Assembly (NCBI RefSeq): GCF_002013915.1
Contig: NZ_MBTF01000001.1
Coordinates: 744,001 to 808,000 of the forward strand
Length of the DNA: 64,000 bases
Direction of reading: 5' to 3'
DNA from: Mucilaginibacter pedocola
GTDB taxonomy: Bacteria > Bacteroidota > Bacteroidia > Sphingobacteriales > Sphingobacteriaceae
A program made the translations under genes and the position numbers. Positions 25,112 to 33,787 of the stretch are shown here, in pieces. The notes beneath the pieces are model-generated. The model made no database searches and was not told where the DNA came from. It saw only the letters and a program-made list of their open reading frames with translations. Positions within the stretch are counted from its first letter, which is position 1. Every line of letters begins with the position of its first letter.

Positions 25112-26020
25112 TTACACCCAATTTACACCCTTCTTTAACAAACTCATAGTACGCTCTTCCTCGCTGCCGGGTTGGGCATGATAATCGTACACCCATTTGG
25201 CTGTTGGCGGCAGGCTCATCAATATAGATTCGATGCGGCCATTGGTTTCCAGCCCGAAGCGGGTACCGGCATCGTACACCAGATTAAACTCGGTGTAACG
25301 GCTGCGGCGCTGATATTGCCATTGCTGCTGCTCGGGCGTAAATATTTTATAGCGGTTACGGTTAACCAGTTCGGTATAGGTAGGGATGAACGAGCGGCCC
25401 AACACTTTCGAAAACTCAAATATCATCTCCCAATTCATCTCGTCGGTAGCTGCCAGGCGGTCGTAAAAAATGCCGCCTATGCCACGCGTTTCGTTACGGT
25501 GTTTAATGAAGAAGTAATCATCGGCCCAGGTTTTAAAACGGTGGTAAAATCCATCGTTAAAATGGTCGCATACGTTCTTTAATTGCTGGTGGAAGAAACG
25601 GGCGTCTTCATCAACCACATAGTGCGGTGTAAGGTCTATCCCTCCGCCGAACCAATGTACCGGTGTTTCACCTTTATCATTCGGCATCTCAAAATACCGG
25701 ATGTTCATGTGGATGATGGGCACCAGCGGATGGTTGGGGTGGATCACGATAGATACGCCGGTAGCGAAGAAATCTTCCTGCTCTACATTCAGCGCCTTTT
25801 TCATGGTATGGGGCAACTTGCCGTGTACGGCAGAAAAGTTAACGCCCCCCTTCTCAAATATATTTCCGTTTTGGATAATGCGGGTGCGGCCACCGCCTCC
25901 ACCCTCGCGTTCCCAAAGTTCTTCTTCAAATTTGGCCTGCCCGTCGCACTGCTCCAGCGCGGCACATATCTCATCCTGTATTTGGCGGTACCCGGCGGCT
26001 ATTTGTTCTTTACTGATCAT
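25112..26020 (-). CDS. hemF: oxygen-dependent coproporphyrinogen III oxidase
   Basis: 302 residues. HemF converts coproporphyrinogen III to protoporphyrinogen IX with O2, in the cytoplasm. Conserved stretches include EREGGGGGRTRII, NPHPLVPIIHMN-type HPNHPLVPIIHMN, WFGGGIDLTPHY, RRGIGGIFYDRL-type ETRGIGGIFYDRL and RYTEFNLVYDAGTRFGL. The sequence is full length. Presence of the aerobic enzyme fits an organism that lives with oxygen. Confidence 0.95.
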   Translation of the reverse strand: MISKEQIAAGYRQIQDEICAALEQCDGQAKFEEELWEREGGGGGRTRIIQNGNIFEKGGVNFSAVHGKLPHTMKKALNVEQEDFFATGVSIVIHPNHPLVPIIHMNIRYFEMPNDKGETPVHWFGGGIDLTPHYVVDEDARFFHQQLKNVCDHFNDGFYHRFKTWADDYFFIKHRNETRGIGGIFYDRLAATDEMNWEMIFEFSKVLGRSFIPTYTELVNRNRYKIFTPEQQQWQYQRRSRYTEFNLVYDAGTRFGLETNGRIESILMSLPPTAKWVYDYHAQPGSEEERTMSLLKKGVNWV

Positions 26021-26113
26021 CGCGACAAAAGTAATGAATGCTTAATAATGTTAATACGTGCCCGCTTGTTTTAACGTTGCGTTAATATTAAACCAAGCAA
26101 AATTTGGACTTGA

Positions 26114-27361
26114 TTAGCTTATCCCGGCTTCTTCTTCTACGTAGTTGAGGTCTTTCCCGAAAGTTTCTTTTAGCTGGCTTAGAGAAATTAAAGATATTAA
26201 GGTAAGTATCCCCATCATAATATAGCCACTGGTAAGCACACCGTAGTGAGCTTTAAACGTATTAAAAGCGGCTACAATAGGGATGAGTGCCCCGCGCACA
26301 AAGTTGGGTACTGTTGTGGTAACGGTTGATCGGATATTTGTGCCAAATTGTTCTGAAGCGATGGTTACAAATGTAGCCCAATACCCAACCGAACACCCCA
26401 TTACAAAGCAAACTAAGAAGAAATGCTGAACAGTAAGACCTTTGGCATTAAGGTAATAAGCAACACATGCAGCCGAGAAAACAAGGAATACGGCCATTGT
26501 AAGTTTACGCGACTTGGTTATTTGTGCCAATAAGCCTGCAAAAATATCACCAACAGAAATCCCTATATAAGTGTAAAATACACCTTCGGCAGGATTTAAC
26601 AATGCCGGGGAACCTAAGGCAACACCAAATTGATCGGAAAAGGAAACTAACACACCCACTACATACCAAAGCGGCGCGCCAATTAATATGCAAAACAGAT
26701 ATTTTTTGAAACGGCTAAAACTGGTGAACAGCATAAAGAAATTACCCTTAGACACCTTGCTTTGCTCAACATTTTTAAACATGCCCGATTCGAAAGTGCC
26801 TATCCGTAGGAATAACAACAGTATACCAAGCCCGCCGCCCACAAAATAAGCATTGCGCCAGCCAAATTTGGCTACCCCAAAAGCGGCTGCCGCACCCAAT
26901 AAGCCAATAACCGCAACCATCATGGTACCGTATCCGCGTTTTTCTTTACTCAAGGTTTCACTAACCAAAGTAATTCCTGCTCCAAGTTCACCGGCAAGCC
27001 CAAGGCCTGCAATAAAGCGAATAATGGCGTAGGTGTTTACATCATTTACGAAACCATTGGCAAAATTTGCTATAGAATATAGAAGTATCGACCCGAACAA
27101 TACCTTTATACGCCCTAACTTATCGCCTATCACGCCCCACAGTATCCCACCGAATAACAAACCTGCCATTTGTAGATTCAGGATATCCTGACCATGTTTT
27201 GTTACCATAACCGGGTCGGTAATGCCTATTTCTTTGAGGCTTTTTAGCCTTACAATGGAGAATACCAATAGGTCGTATATATCAACAAAGTAACCCAGCG
27301 AGGCTACTATCACTAAAAAAACAGCGTTCTTAGAAAGCTTTTGGGGGGCGGCGGCGGTCAT
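26114..27361 (-). CDS. MFS transporter (metabolite:H+ symporter type)
   Basis: 415 residues from the ATG at 27361, with 12 transmembrane helices. The loop 2-3 motif is WGVIGDKLGRIKVLFG, and GELGAGITLVSETLSKEKRG matches the sugar/aromatic-acid symporter subgroup. The next genes give no clue to substrate. The start was moved 16 codons in from the longest frame because the N-terminal extension lacks conservation signs. Confidence 0.85.
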   Translation of the reverse strand: MTAAAPQKLSKNAVFLVIVASLGYFVDIYDLLVFSIVRLKSLKEIGITDPVMVTKHGQDILNLQMAGLLFGGILWGVIGDKLGRIKVLFGSILLYSIANFANGFVNDVNTYAIIRFIAGLGLAGELGAGITLVSETLSKEKRGYGTMMVAVIGLLGAAAAFGVAKFGWRNAYFVGGGLGILLLFLRIGTFESGMFKNVEQSKVSKGNFFMLFTSFSRFKKYLFCILIGAPLWYVVGVLVSFSDQFGVALGSPALLNPAEGVFYTYIGISVGDIFAGLLAQITKSRKLTMAVFLVFSAACVAYYLNAKGLTVQHFFLVCFVMGCSVGYWATFVTIASEQFGTNIRSTVTTTVPNFVRGALIPIVAAFNTFKAHYGVLTSGYIMMGILTLISLISLSQLKETFGKDLNYVEEEAGIS

Positions 27362-27429
27362 GTTATATTGATAGTTTAAAATTGGATGGGCTAATGTAGA
27401 TAAAGCCAATAATGTTGCCTAATTTTTTT

Positions 27430-27460
27430 AAACAAAAAACCCCTGTTTTTGCAGGGGTTT
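27430..27460 (-). terminator. terminator of the cold-shock gene
   Basis: On the minus strand AAACCCCTG pairs with CAGGGGTTT around a six-base loop, followed by T-rich sequence. It is 22 bp past the cold-shock stop codon. Confidence 0.88.
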
Positions 27461-27481
27461 ATAGGGTAGGCAACAGTGCGC

Positions 27482-27679
27482 TTATACTTTTTTTACATTA
27501 ACTGCTTGAGGGCCTTTCCGGCCATCTTCTACTTCGTATTCTACGTTGTCGTTATCTTTTATAGCGTTTACACCGCCCTGCACATCTTTAAAGTGCACAA
27601 ACAGGTCTTTCCCTTCTTCGGTAACAATAAAGCCGTAGCCTTTTTGAGTGTTAAACCATTTTACTTTTCCAGTCTTCAT
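27482..27679 (-). CDS. cold-shock domain protein
   Basis: 65-residue CspA-type RNA chaperone. The nucleic-acid motifs RNP1 (KGYGFIV) and RNP2 (DLFVHF) are both present, and the KWFNTQKGYGF start is typical. A leader of about 100 bases, counted from the TATATTTG element, precedes the ATG; long leaders in csp genes often control translation by temperature. Single-gene unit with its own terminator. Confidence 0.95.
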   Translation of the reverse strand: MKTGKVKWFNTQKGYGFIVTEEGKDLFVHFKDVQGGVNAIKDNDNVEYEVEDGRKGPQAVNVKKV

Positions 27680-27784
27680 AATTGTTGGTAATAATCGTAT
27701 TAAAATTGGGTTTTGCCGATCAGTAAGTAATTCAACTGAATATATAATGGTTTAATAATCAAGTATGAAATGTACAACTATCTA

Positions 27785-27812
27785 TCCAAATATATAAAAT
27801 TATTAATATCCA
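27785..27812 (-). promoter_or_regulatory. promoter of the cold-shock gene
   Basis: TATATTTG (27792 to 27785 on the minus strand) fits TAnnTTTG. A TTTG box lies at 27812-27809, but the spacer is 16 bp rather than the usual 19-21. The start would give a leader near 100 bases. Confidence 0.5.
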
Positions 27813-27861
27813 AATAAAATTATTTATATGACTGAAAAATGTAAAATGTGTGTTTAAACAC

Positions 27862-27895
27862 AAAAGCCCACCCGCTTATCAGCAGATGAGCTTTT
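27862..27895 (-). terminator. terminator of the PepSY-like gene
   Basis: On the minus strand AAAAGCTCATCTGC pairs with GCGGGTGGGCTTTT over 14 positions, three of them G-U, and ends in a T-run. It lies 34 bp after the stop codon of the PepSY-like gene. Confidence 0.85.
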
Positions 27896-27928
27896 ACAAA
27901 GAAGCAGGCATTAAAACCTGCGCCGTAA

Positions 27929-28399
27929 TTATTTTACGTTTTGGAAGAAGTAAACACCTGCACCAGGAGTTACGCGTACCAAAAGTTCTTTACCGTCTTT
28001 AGCAAGGTCAACAAAGTAAACAGTGTTGTCGAAGCTATCTTCGCCGGTTTCTAATTTGATAACTTCTTTAGCGAAGTAACCTTCGTATTTAGCAGCAATT
28101 TCTTTACGTGCTTTTTCAGGCAAAGCGTTGAATTGTACATTTTGGGTTACGCCCATAACTTCGCCACGCAGGTTGTAGAAAGCCGACATTTTGGTACCAT
28201 CCAAAGTGAAAGTTACTTTTTGGAAGTTGTTGCTTACTTTCCAGCTAACGTTTTCAGCACCGGCGTAATCGTTGTTAAATTTAGTAAGAGCAGCGTAAGA
28301 AACATTTTCTGTACCGTCTTCTGCTTTAAAAGTAGCAGCATATGTGTTAACAGTTAATAAACTGGCAGCAAGGGCGATGGTTAAAAATATCTTTTTCAT
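27929..28399 (-). CDS. secreted PepSY-like (DUF2874-type) protein
   Basis: 156 residues with a signal peptide (FLTIALAASLLTVNTYA). The mature part has the pattern of the beta-lactamase-inhibitor-like PepSY family common in Bacteroidetes: ALTKFNNDYAGAENVSWK, FTLDGTKMSAFYNLRGEV, then LPEKARKEIAAKY, and a C-terminal LLVRVTPGAGVYFF. Function in these bacteria is not settled. It has a near-perfect promoter and terminator, so it is a single strongly expressed unit. Confidence 0.8.
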   Translation of the reverse strand: MKKIFLTIALAASLLTVNTYAATFKAEDGTENVSYAALTKFNNDYAGAENVSWKVSNNFQKVTFTLDGTKMSAFYNLRGEVMGVTQNVQFNALPEKARKEIAAKYEGYFAKEVIKLETGEDSFDNTVYFVDLAKDGKELLVRVTPGAGVYFFQNVK

Positions 28400-28449
28400 G
28401 GGGTTTTAATTTTAATATTTTGTACTGTGTTGTTTTAAATTTTACATAA

Positions 28450-28480
28450 CAAAAGTACGTTAGTATTGAATATATTCAAA
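28450..28480 (-). promoter_or_regulatory. consensus Bacteroidetes promoter of the PepSY-like gene
   Basis: On the minus strand a TTTG box at 28480-28477 is followed by exactly 19 bases and TACTTTTG (28457-28450), matching TTTG-N19-TAnnTTTG. The predicted start leaves a leader of about 45 bases before the ATG at 28399. Confidence 0.82.
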
Positions 28481-28552
28481 ATAATAGCCAATTTTTATGA
28501 ATATTTAATAATTAAAGCAGCCAAAATGATAAAATGTAAAAATTACGGTTAA

Positions 28553-28621
28553 TACTTAGTGTATAATTTACATTATCTCAATGAAATGCTGAATATCTTA
28601 TTGTAAAAAGTACACTAAGTA
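28553..28621. repeat. long-range perfect inverted repeat in an A+T-rich gap
   Basis: TACTTAGTGTA (28553-28563) is the exact reverse complement of TACACTAAGTA (28611-28621), with 47 bp between. The whole gap 28400-28690 is otherwise very A+T-rich, with no coding frame. The repeats could be operator half-sites or a foldback. Confidence 0.6.
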
Positions 28622-28690
28622 ATTTTCAAATAGAAAAATCCATTGTTTGTGACATTGGCCTGACAAAAGGCAAGGATTTAGCTTTGTTTT

Positions 28691-29500
28691 TTAACCATTA
28701 TCGGCAAAGCCGGGATATAATGCCATGCCACCATCAATAAAAACGGTATGCCCGGTAATGTAATCTGCATCATCGGAAGCAAGCCAGGTGGCCAGTTTAC
28801 CTATATCTTCGGGTTGGCCTATGCGGTTATAGGGAATTAGCTCTAACAGTTTGTTTAACGCTGCGGGCGTTTCCCAAGCGGGCTTGTTTATAGGCGTTTG
28901 TATAGCACCGGGCGCTATGCCTACTACTCTTATTTTGTGCGGGGCAAGTTCCTGCGCCAGGGTTTTCATCATCATGCTTATACCGCCCTTACTGGCTGCA
29001 TAGTTTACATGCCCTGCCCATGGGATAACCTCGTGCACGCTGCTCATGCAAATAATTTTACCGGCGGCAGTACTGCGCTTTTTAACTACTCCCCTTTTTA
29101 TGAACTCGCGTGCAGCCTCGCGCGAGCACAGGAACTGCCCGGTAAGGTTTATGCTGATCACTTTGTTCCACTGTTCCAAAGTCATGTCAACCAATGCCGC
29201 ATCTTCCTGCAGGCCGGCATTGTTCACCAAAATATCTATACTGCCGTACTTTTTTATGATGGCCGCAAACATGGCTTTCACTTCATCCTCTTTACTTACA
29301 TCGGCATGAAACTCAAATGCTTTACCGCCGGCTTTGGTGATCTCATCAACTACTTTATCGGCTTTATCGTGCTGACCAATGTGGTTTATCAGCACCTTAG
29401 CACCTGCCGCTGCTAACGCAATGGCCACGGCCTTACCAATGCCACTATCGGCACCGGTAACAATGGCAGCCTGGCCTTTAAGTTTTTGGGGAGTTTTCAT
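28691..29500 (-). CDS. SDR family oxidoreductase (glucose 1-dehydrogenase-like)
   Basis: 269 residues. VTGADSGIGKAVA is the cofactor motif, DILVNNAGLQ the NNAG motif, and the active site has MSSVHE serine and YAASK (Tyr-x3-Lys). The C-terminal ADYITGHTVFIDGGMALYP is typical for the glucose 1-dehydrogenase-like subgroup of SDRs, which often use sugars or general stress substrates. Neighbouring genes do not reveal its substrate. Confidence 0.9.
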   Translation of the reverse strand: MKTPQKLKGQAAIVTGADSGIGKAVAIALAAAGAKVLINHIGQHDKADKVVDEITKAGGKAFEFHADVSKEDEVKAMFAAIIKKYGSIDILVNNAGLQEDAALVDMTLEQWNKVISINLTGQFLCSREAAREFIKRGVVKKRSTAAGKIICMSSVHEVIPWAGHVNYAASKGGISMMMKTLAQELAPHKIRVVGIAPGAIQTPINKPAWETPAALNKLLELIPYNRIGQPEDIGKLATWLASDDADYITGHTVFIDGGMALYPGFADNG

Positions 29501-29524
29501 TATAGATGAATTATATATTTGCTA

Positions 29525-29566
29525 TTAACCACAGAGCACACAGAGGTTACACGGAGGTTCACGGAG
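29525..29566. repeat. single TTAACCACAGAG dispersed repeat
   Basis: TTAACCACAGAGCACACAGAG, then GTTACACGGAGGTTCACGGAG, matches the units at 10577-10620 and, inverted, 7412-7456 and 10761-10808. It lies upstream of the SDR gene start. Confidence 0.75.
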
Positions 29567-29644
29567 CCATGCATCCGTCCAATGAGCTTCTCTCGAATGG
29601 AAAGAATAATTTTAAGCAAAAGTTTTCGGTACTTGGCATTGGGC

Positions 29645-29682
29645 AAATAAAAAGCGGTTCCGTTTATTCAGAACCGCTTTCA
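29645..29682 (-). terminator. terminator of the B12 uptake operon
   Basis: GAAAGCGGTTC and GAACCGCTTT-type arms (29671-29680 and 29651-29660) pair over ten bases with a ten-base loop, followed on the minus strand by TTTT. It lies 24 bp after the last gene of the B12 operon. Confidence 0.85.
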
Positions 29683-29705
29683 AAAAATATCAAAACAGGC
29701 TATAG

Positions 29706-30272
29706 TTACAGTGCCAGTTGTTTTTTCCCTTGCAAGGCCACGTATTTGGTTTTAGCCAGTTCGAAACCTCCGAAAAGGATGGCGCCATATAAGGCATCAC
29801 TTATCAGCATATTGGTTTCGAAGGGGTAAATGGCACGCATCAGCAGCATGCTGTAATTATCCCAGGTAGTTGGCAAGCCGTATACAATTGGCAGATCCAT
29901 TACCAGCCAGTGTATAAGCACCGTTACTACCGATGCGGTTGCCAGGCTGGCAACGCTAACTCTTTTAATTAGCGTGCCTACAAAGGCCATCAGCACAAAG
30001 CAGCCGTACATCCACAGCGAGCTTGCAAAAAAAGTAATGCTTGAGGTGTAAATGTAATTGATCACCAAATCGCTGATGAACAGCGCAACAAGTGGCACCA
30101 AAAATGCTTCCCACTTACGCGTAAAATAAACACCGCCGAACAATGCAACCGCACCTACCGGCGTAAAGTTGCTTAAAGCAGGCACTTGTGTGTTAACAAT
30201 GCGCATGGCAATAGCGCCAAGCACCATTAAAACGAGTACAATAAAACGGCTGTTATTTTTTTCCTGTGGCAT
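29706..30272 (-). CDS. DUF6580 family membrane protein, putative B12-linked transporter
   Basis: 188 residues with about five membrane helices. SNFTPVGAVALFGGVYF near the N-terminus and FISDLVINYIY are typical of DUF6580. The family has an ECF S-component look (small hydrophobic protein), but no energising ABC partner is nearby. It is the last gene of a run headed by a cobalamin riboswitch, 49 bp after the BtuG-like gene. I infer a part in moving cobalamin across the inner membrane; this is a guess from position. Confidence 0.7.
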   Translation of the reverse strand: MPQEKNNSRFIVLVLMVLGAIAMRIVNTQVPALSNFTPVGAVALFGGVYFTRKWEAFLVPLVALFISDLVINYIYTSSITFFASSLWMYGCFVLMAFVGTLIKRVSVASLATASVVTVLIHWLVMDLPIVYGLPTTWDNYSMLLMRAIYPFETNMLISDALYGAILFGGFELAKTKYVALQGKKQLAL

Positions 30273-30321
30273 AGTTATGTCTGTTGAGCAAATTTATTAA
30301 ATAATCGTTGCAATAGAAAAC

Positions 30322-31407
30322 CTATTTATTTACGAAGGCTATCGAACCCGGGTTAATACCTACCGTAAACGAATATTCCTTTTTACCGGTTTTGTCGAAT
30401 GCATAGAGTGCGCCATTAGAGCCGTAACTTACAGCATCGGTCACAAATAATTCGCCGGTGGTACTATCAATGGCCAAGGCATAAGGTAAAACCAAAGCTG
30501 TACCATCACTTATAAAGTTCTCCTTGGATACCACATCGGTTTTTACATCATAAACCTTCACTTTACCGGCATCTGTTATGTAATAAGCCAAATCTCCATT
30601 CACCACAAAATCAGCTGCGTAACCGGCATCAATACTTGCGCTGCTTTTTACCACATCGGTTGAATTGTTGATAATAGTCAGGACAGGTTTTGCAGGATAA
30701 TCAGTTCCGTAGGATATCACGTAAACATCACCATAGGCATCCGCTGCTATATTGATAGGATTAAGCCCCACTTCTATTTTTTTCGTTTCGGTAAGCGTGG
30801 CTAAGTCTATAACCGATACTGTTTTATCAGGGCCTATTGCGGTAAAGGAATCCAGTCCGCCTGAATTGGCAACATACAGCTTACCGTTTGCTATCACCAT
30901 CTGCTCGGGGTTGCGGCCCACGTTAATGAATTTCTCGACAGCCAGGCTTGCTGTGTCCAACACGGCAACCTTACCATCGTAGGTGCTAATAAAAGCTTTG
31001 TTTTTATTGAATACTATAATTCGGGGTTGTCGTCCAACACCTGCATCACGCAGTTCTATCTGTTTGATGGACTTAGCAGTTTTAGGATTAACCACCTCAA
31101 TTGTACTTGAATAATTTACAACGATGTACATTTTAGAGCCGTAAACCTGAACATCGTTGCCGGTATCCCCCAATTCTGCACCCGCATTGGTGACAGAAAA
31201 GATATTTGGTATGATTGCTTTGGATGCAAAATCGTAGTAAGTAAGCGTACTGTTATTTGAACGAAAACCACCTTCGTTAAGCACGTAAATACCGGCTCTT
31301 TCTGCAGCGGGTATTTCCGGCGTTGGGGTTTTGTCTTTACTGCACGATGCCAATATAGCAGTTAACGTTGTTGCAACCAAAAGGGCTTTTAAGTTGAATT
31401 GTTTCAT
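30322..31407 (-). CDS. BtuG-like surface beta-propeller lipoprotein
   Basis: 361 residues. A lipoprotein signal ends TAILASC (cysteine near residue 22). The mature part is made of about seven blades with YVTN/YncE-like repeats, for example NKAFISTYDGKVAVLDT, GKLYVANSGGLDSFTA and YGDVYVISYG. In Bacteroides the surface propeller lipoprotein BtuG binds cobalamin with very high affinity and hands it to BtuB. The gene lies 9 bp after a BtuB-like receptor under a cobalamin riboswitch, so I take it as a BtuG homolog. Confidence 0.82.
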   Translation of the reverse strand: MKQFNLKALLVATTLTAILASCSKDKTPTPEIPAAERAGIYVLNEGGFRSNNSTLTYYDFASKAIIPNIFSVTNAGAELGDTGNDVQVYGSKMYIVVNYSSTIEVVNPKTAKSIKQIELRDAGVGRQPRIIVFNKNKAFISTYDGKVAVLDTASLAVEKFINVGRNPEQMVIANGKLYVANSGGLDSFTAIGPDKTVSVIDLATLTETKKIEVGLNPINIAADAYGDVYVISYGTDYPAKPVLTIINNSTDVVKSSASIDAGYAADFVVNGDLAYYITDAGKVKVYDVKTDVVSKENFISDGTALVLPYALAIDSTTGELFVTDAVSYGSNGALYAFDKTGKKEYSFTVGINPGSIAFVNK

Positions 31408-31416
31408 GTTGATTTT

Positions 31417-33438
31417 TTAGATGGATATTTGAATGGATAGCCTGTACGAGCGCCCCGGCATAGGGAAGCTGCGCACCACGGCGTAGTTTTTATTATAAAG
31501 GTTGTTTATCTCGGCAGCGGCTTGTACCGGCAGGCGGTTAAGTTTGAAAGTGTAAGTGGCTGAAACATCGCTGATACTATAACCAGGCACCAGGTATTCA
31601 GGCTGGTTATTCACCGTGTAATACCTGTCCGACGATAGAATATAATTGTAATACAGCCCGAGTTTATTATAGCTGATACCTGTATTTGCTGCTACGGTAT
31701 GCTTAGGCGTATAGGGTATTTGATTGAGATATGATGAAGACGAGGGGTTAGTTACATCCTGCGCCTGTTGGTAGGTATAGTTGGCCGTAAGGTATCCCGT
31801 AAAACCGTTGACGGTTTGGGTTTGCGTTTTAATCCCTATATCAATCCCCTTAATATTCACCTTGCCGAGGTTACTATATGAAAAAACAACCGGGTTTTGA
31901 TTAGGGATGGCAATGATCTTATTACTTACATTGTTATAATAGGCATCAATATTTAAAACGATGTATTCCAGCAAGTTACTTAGATTCTTATTCCAGGTAA
32001 GCCCAAGGTTATATTGCTTCGCCGATTCGGGCTTTATCGTTCTTGGCACGAAGGCAAAAAAATAAAGTTCATCTAACGTTGGCATCCTGAAAACGCTTTT
32101 ATAAAATGCCCGTAGTTTAAAATTCGCGCTACCAAACGGACTTACCGAAGCCATGAGCGTCGGCGTAAGTACCGATTGCCCTTTTGATGCTGTGCCCGTT
32201 TCTACGCTTTCGTAGATGTTGCTTTGCAGCAGGTTTCCGTCAAACTCCCAGTTGCCGGTGGTGAACTTACTTGCCAGTACATTCAGTAAGGTGGTTCGGC
32301 TCGGGTAGGCGTAGTTGTATATATCGGCATCCACTTTGGCAATGGAAACATCTGCCGAATAGGATACTTGCCAATTATCCATTAATTGATAAGCAACCGC
32401 TGCCGACTGGTAAAACTCTCGTTGCTTATAATGCTGATCCAGCTTGCCCTGCGCATTCAGGAAGTTGGGGTCGAGGTAGTGGGTTTTCAGTTGCGATGCT
32501 TTGGTGTTGACTAATATAGAAAGGCTGCTTGCCCATATCTTTTGATAAGTAGCTTGCGCAAATATGTCGTCATTCTCCAACCGCTGACCGGTTTGCGGAT
32601 TATAGTAGATCACCGCGCCCGGCAGGCCGCGGTCGGCATTATAATAATTTATGCGTGCAGTAAACTTATTGCTGTCGGTTTTTGCCCAGTAAATGGCAGC
32701 ATCCGTTTGTACCGACTTTACATCGCTATTTCGGCGGATAGCTAACGTATCAGAGCGGTCGCCATCTACTTTATATTTATAGCACCCATTAGCGTTAATG
32801 TAATTGGCGTTCACAACTGCGTCCCAATTATTACTAATGCGTTGCTGCCATTGCAGTGTGGGGTTTACCAGCCCGAAGCTCCCTCCTTTTACGCCGAGGG
32901 TAATTTTATAGGGCTTATCTAAAGTAAGTTCGGGCTTAACCGAGCGGATATCCAGCACACTCGCCGAAGCGAATGCACGAGCGGGTTGCAGCAATGCGGA
33001 CGGCTGCCCGTTGTATAACGTAATTTGCTGCACATTGGCCAGGTTGAATTTGCTAAGATCAATCTGCCCGGCTTGCGCATCGTTAACCTGGATACCATCA
33101 AACATTACGGCCGTGTGTGCCGCGCCCAGGCTGCGTACCGAAACGGTTTTGAGGCCACCAATACCGCCGTAGTCTTTAATATTTACCCCGGCAAAATTGC
33201 GTACTGCATCGGCAACATTAAAGGCGCTGTAGCGGGCAATATCTTTTGCGTTGAATTGCTGGGCAGGTGTAATAGTTTGCAATCCGGGGGCTACGGTTGC
33301 TTTTATATCTACCTGTTTTAATTTTTTTGTGGTATCGGATTGGGCATGTGCCTTCATGCAAAACGTAAGCGGCAACAGCAGGCAGGCCCTTTTTGCAAAG
33401 GAACTGATATTGTAAAATACCGGGTAAAGTTTCTGCAT
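31417..33438 (-). CDS. btuB: TonB-dependent outer membrane receptor, BtuB-like
   Basis: 673 residues with a signal peptide (ACLLLPLTFCMKAHAQ). The plug domain contains VSVRSLGAAHTAVMFDGIQV, and the 22-strand barrel ends RSFPMPGRSYRLSIQISI with the terminal aromatic-rich strand. Size and plug pattern match BtuB-type receptors that import cobalamin across the outer membrane with TonB energy. A cobalamin riboswitch lies about 115 bp upstream on the same strand, which decides the substrate. First gene of the btuB-BtuG-DUF6580 operon. Confidence 0.9.
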   Translation of the reverse strand: MQKLYPVFYNISSFAKRACLLLPLTFCMKAHAQSDTTKKLKQVDIKATVAPGLQTITPAQQFNAKDIARYSAFNVADAVRNFAGVNIKDYGGIGGLKTVSVRSLGAAHTAVMFDGIQVNDAQAGQIDLSKFNLANVQQITLYNGQPSALLQPARAFASASVLDIRSVKPELTLDKPYKITLGVKGGSFGLVNPTLQWQQRISNNWDAVVNANYINANGCYKYKVDGDRSDTLAIRRNSDVKSVQTDAAIYWAKTDSNKFTARINYYNADRGLPGAVIYYNPQTGQRLENDDIFAQATYQKIWASSLSILVNTKASQLKTHYLDPNFLNAQGKLDQHYKQREFYQSAAVAYQLMDNWQVSYSADVSIAKVDADIYNYAYPSRTTLLNVLASKFTTGNWEFDGNLLQSNIYESVETGTASKGQSVLTPTLMASVSPFGSANFKLRAFYKSVFRMPTLDELYFFAFVPRTIKPESAKQYNLGLTWNKNLSNLLEYIVLNIDAYYNNVSNKIIAIPNQNPVVFSYSNLGKVNIKGIDIGIKTQTQTVNGFTGYLTANYTYQQAQDVTNPSSSSYLNQIPYTPKHTVAANTGISYNKLGLYYNYILSSDRYYTVNNQPEYLVPGYSISDVSATYTFKLNRLPVQAAAEINNLYNKNYAVVRSFPMPGRSYRLSIQISI

Positions 33439-33551
33439 GCCTTAAACCAAAAGCATAGCTGCAGGGAATGTAAAAGAATGAGAAACACAGCGCCTATGGC
33501 GAAGGGTGGTCACATCCAGGCTTCAATCCGCGAAAGCTATGAATAATTATA

Positions 33552-33723
33552 ATGCCGAGGCAGGTATTCTGACTTGCTCCCCTCTGCCCTGCCTTCCCAC
33601 CCCGACTTTACGTCGGGACAGTGGCCAAAAGAATGGGCATTGGTTTAACGGAACTTACAGCTGCGGGACAGTTACAGATTTACACTGCATTCCCTTTTAA
33701 TCCCGATGGCAAGCACCAGGAAC
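33552..33723 (-). promoter_or_regulatory. cobalamin (adenosylcobalamin) riboswitch
   Basis: On the minus strand this holds the conserved pieces in order: GGTGCTTGCC, GGGAATGCAGTG, a CTGTAACTGTCCCGC stem, GCCACTG (in TTTTGGCCACTG) and the B12 box GTCAGAATACCTGCC. The structure is complete with an internal hairpin CCCCGAC..GTCGGGG. It directly precedes the receptor gene and is expected to shut the operon when cobalamin is plentiful. A TACTTTTA -7 element at 33742-33735 probably starts the transcript. Confidence 0.95.
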
Positions 33724-33787
33724 CTTAAGCGCTGTAAAAGTACAACAACGTTTACCATCCGCCAACAAAAGCTTATATATTTATCCT

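Noticed and set aside
33552..33723. A coding frame over the riboswitch on the plus strand
   Set aside because: Short frames here coincide with conserved riboswitch boxes and have no coding features.
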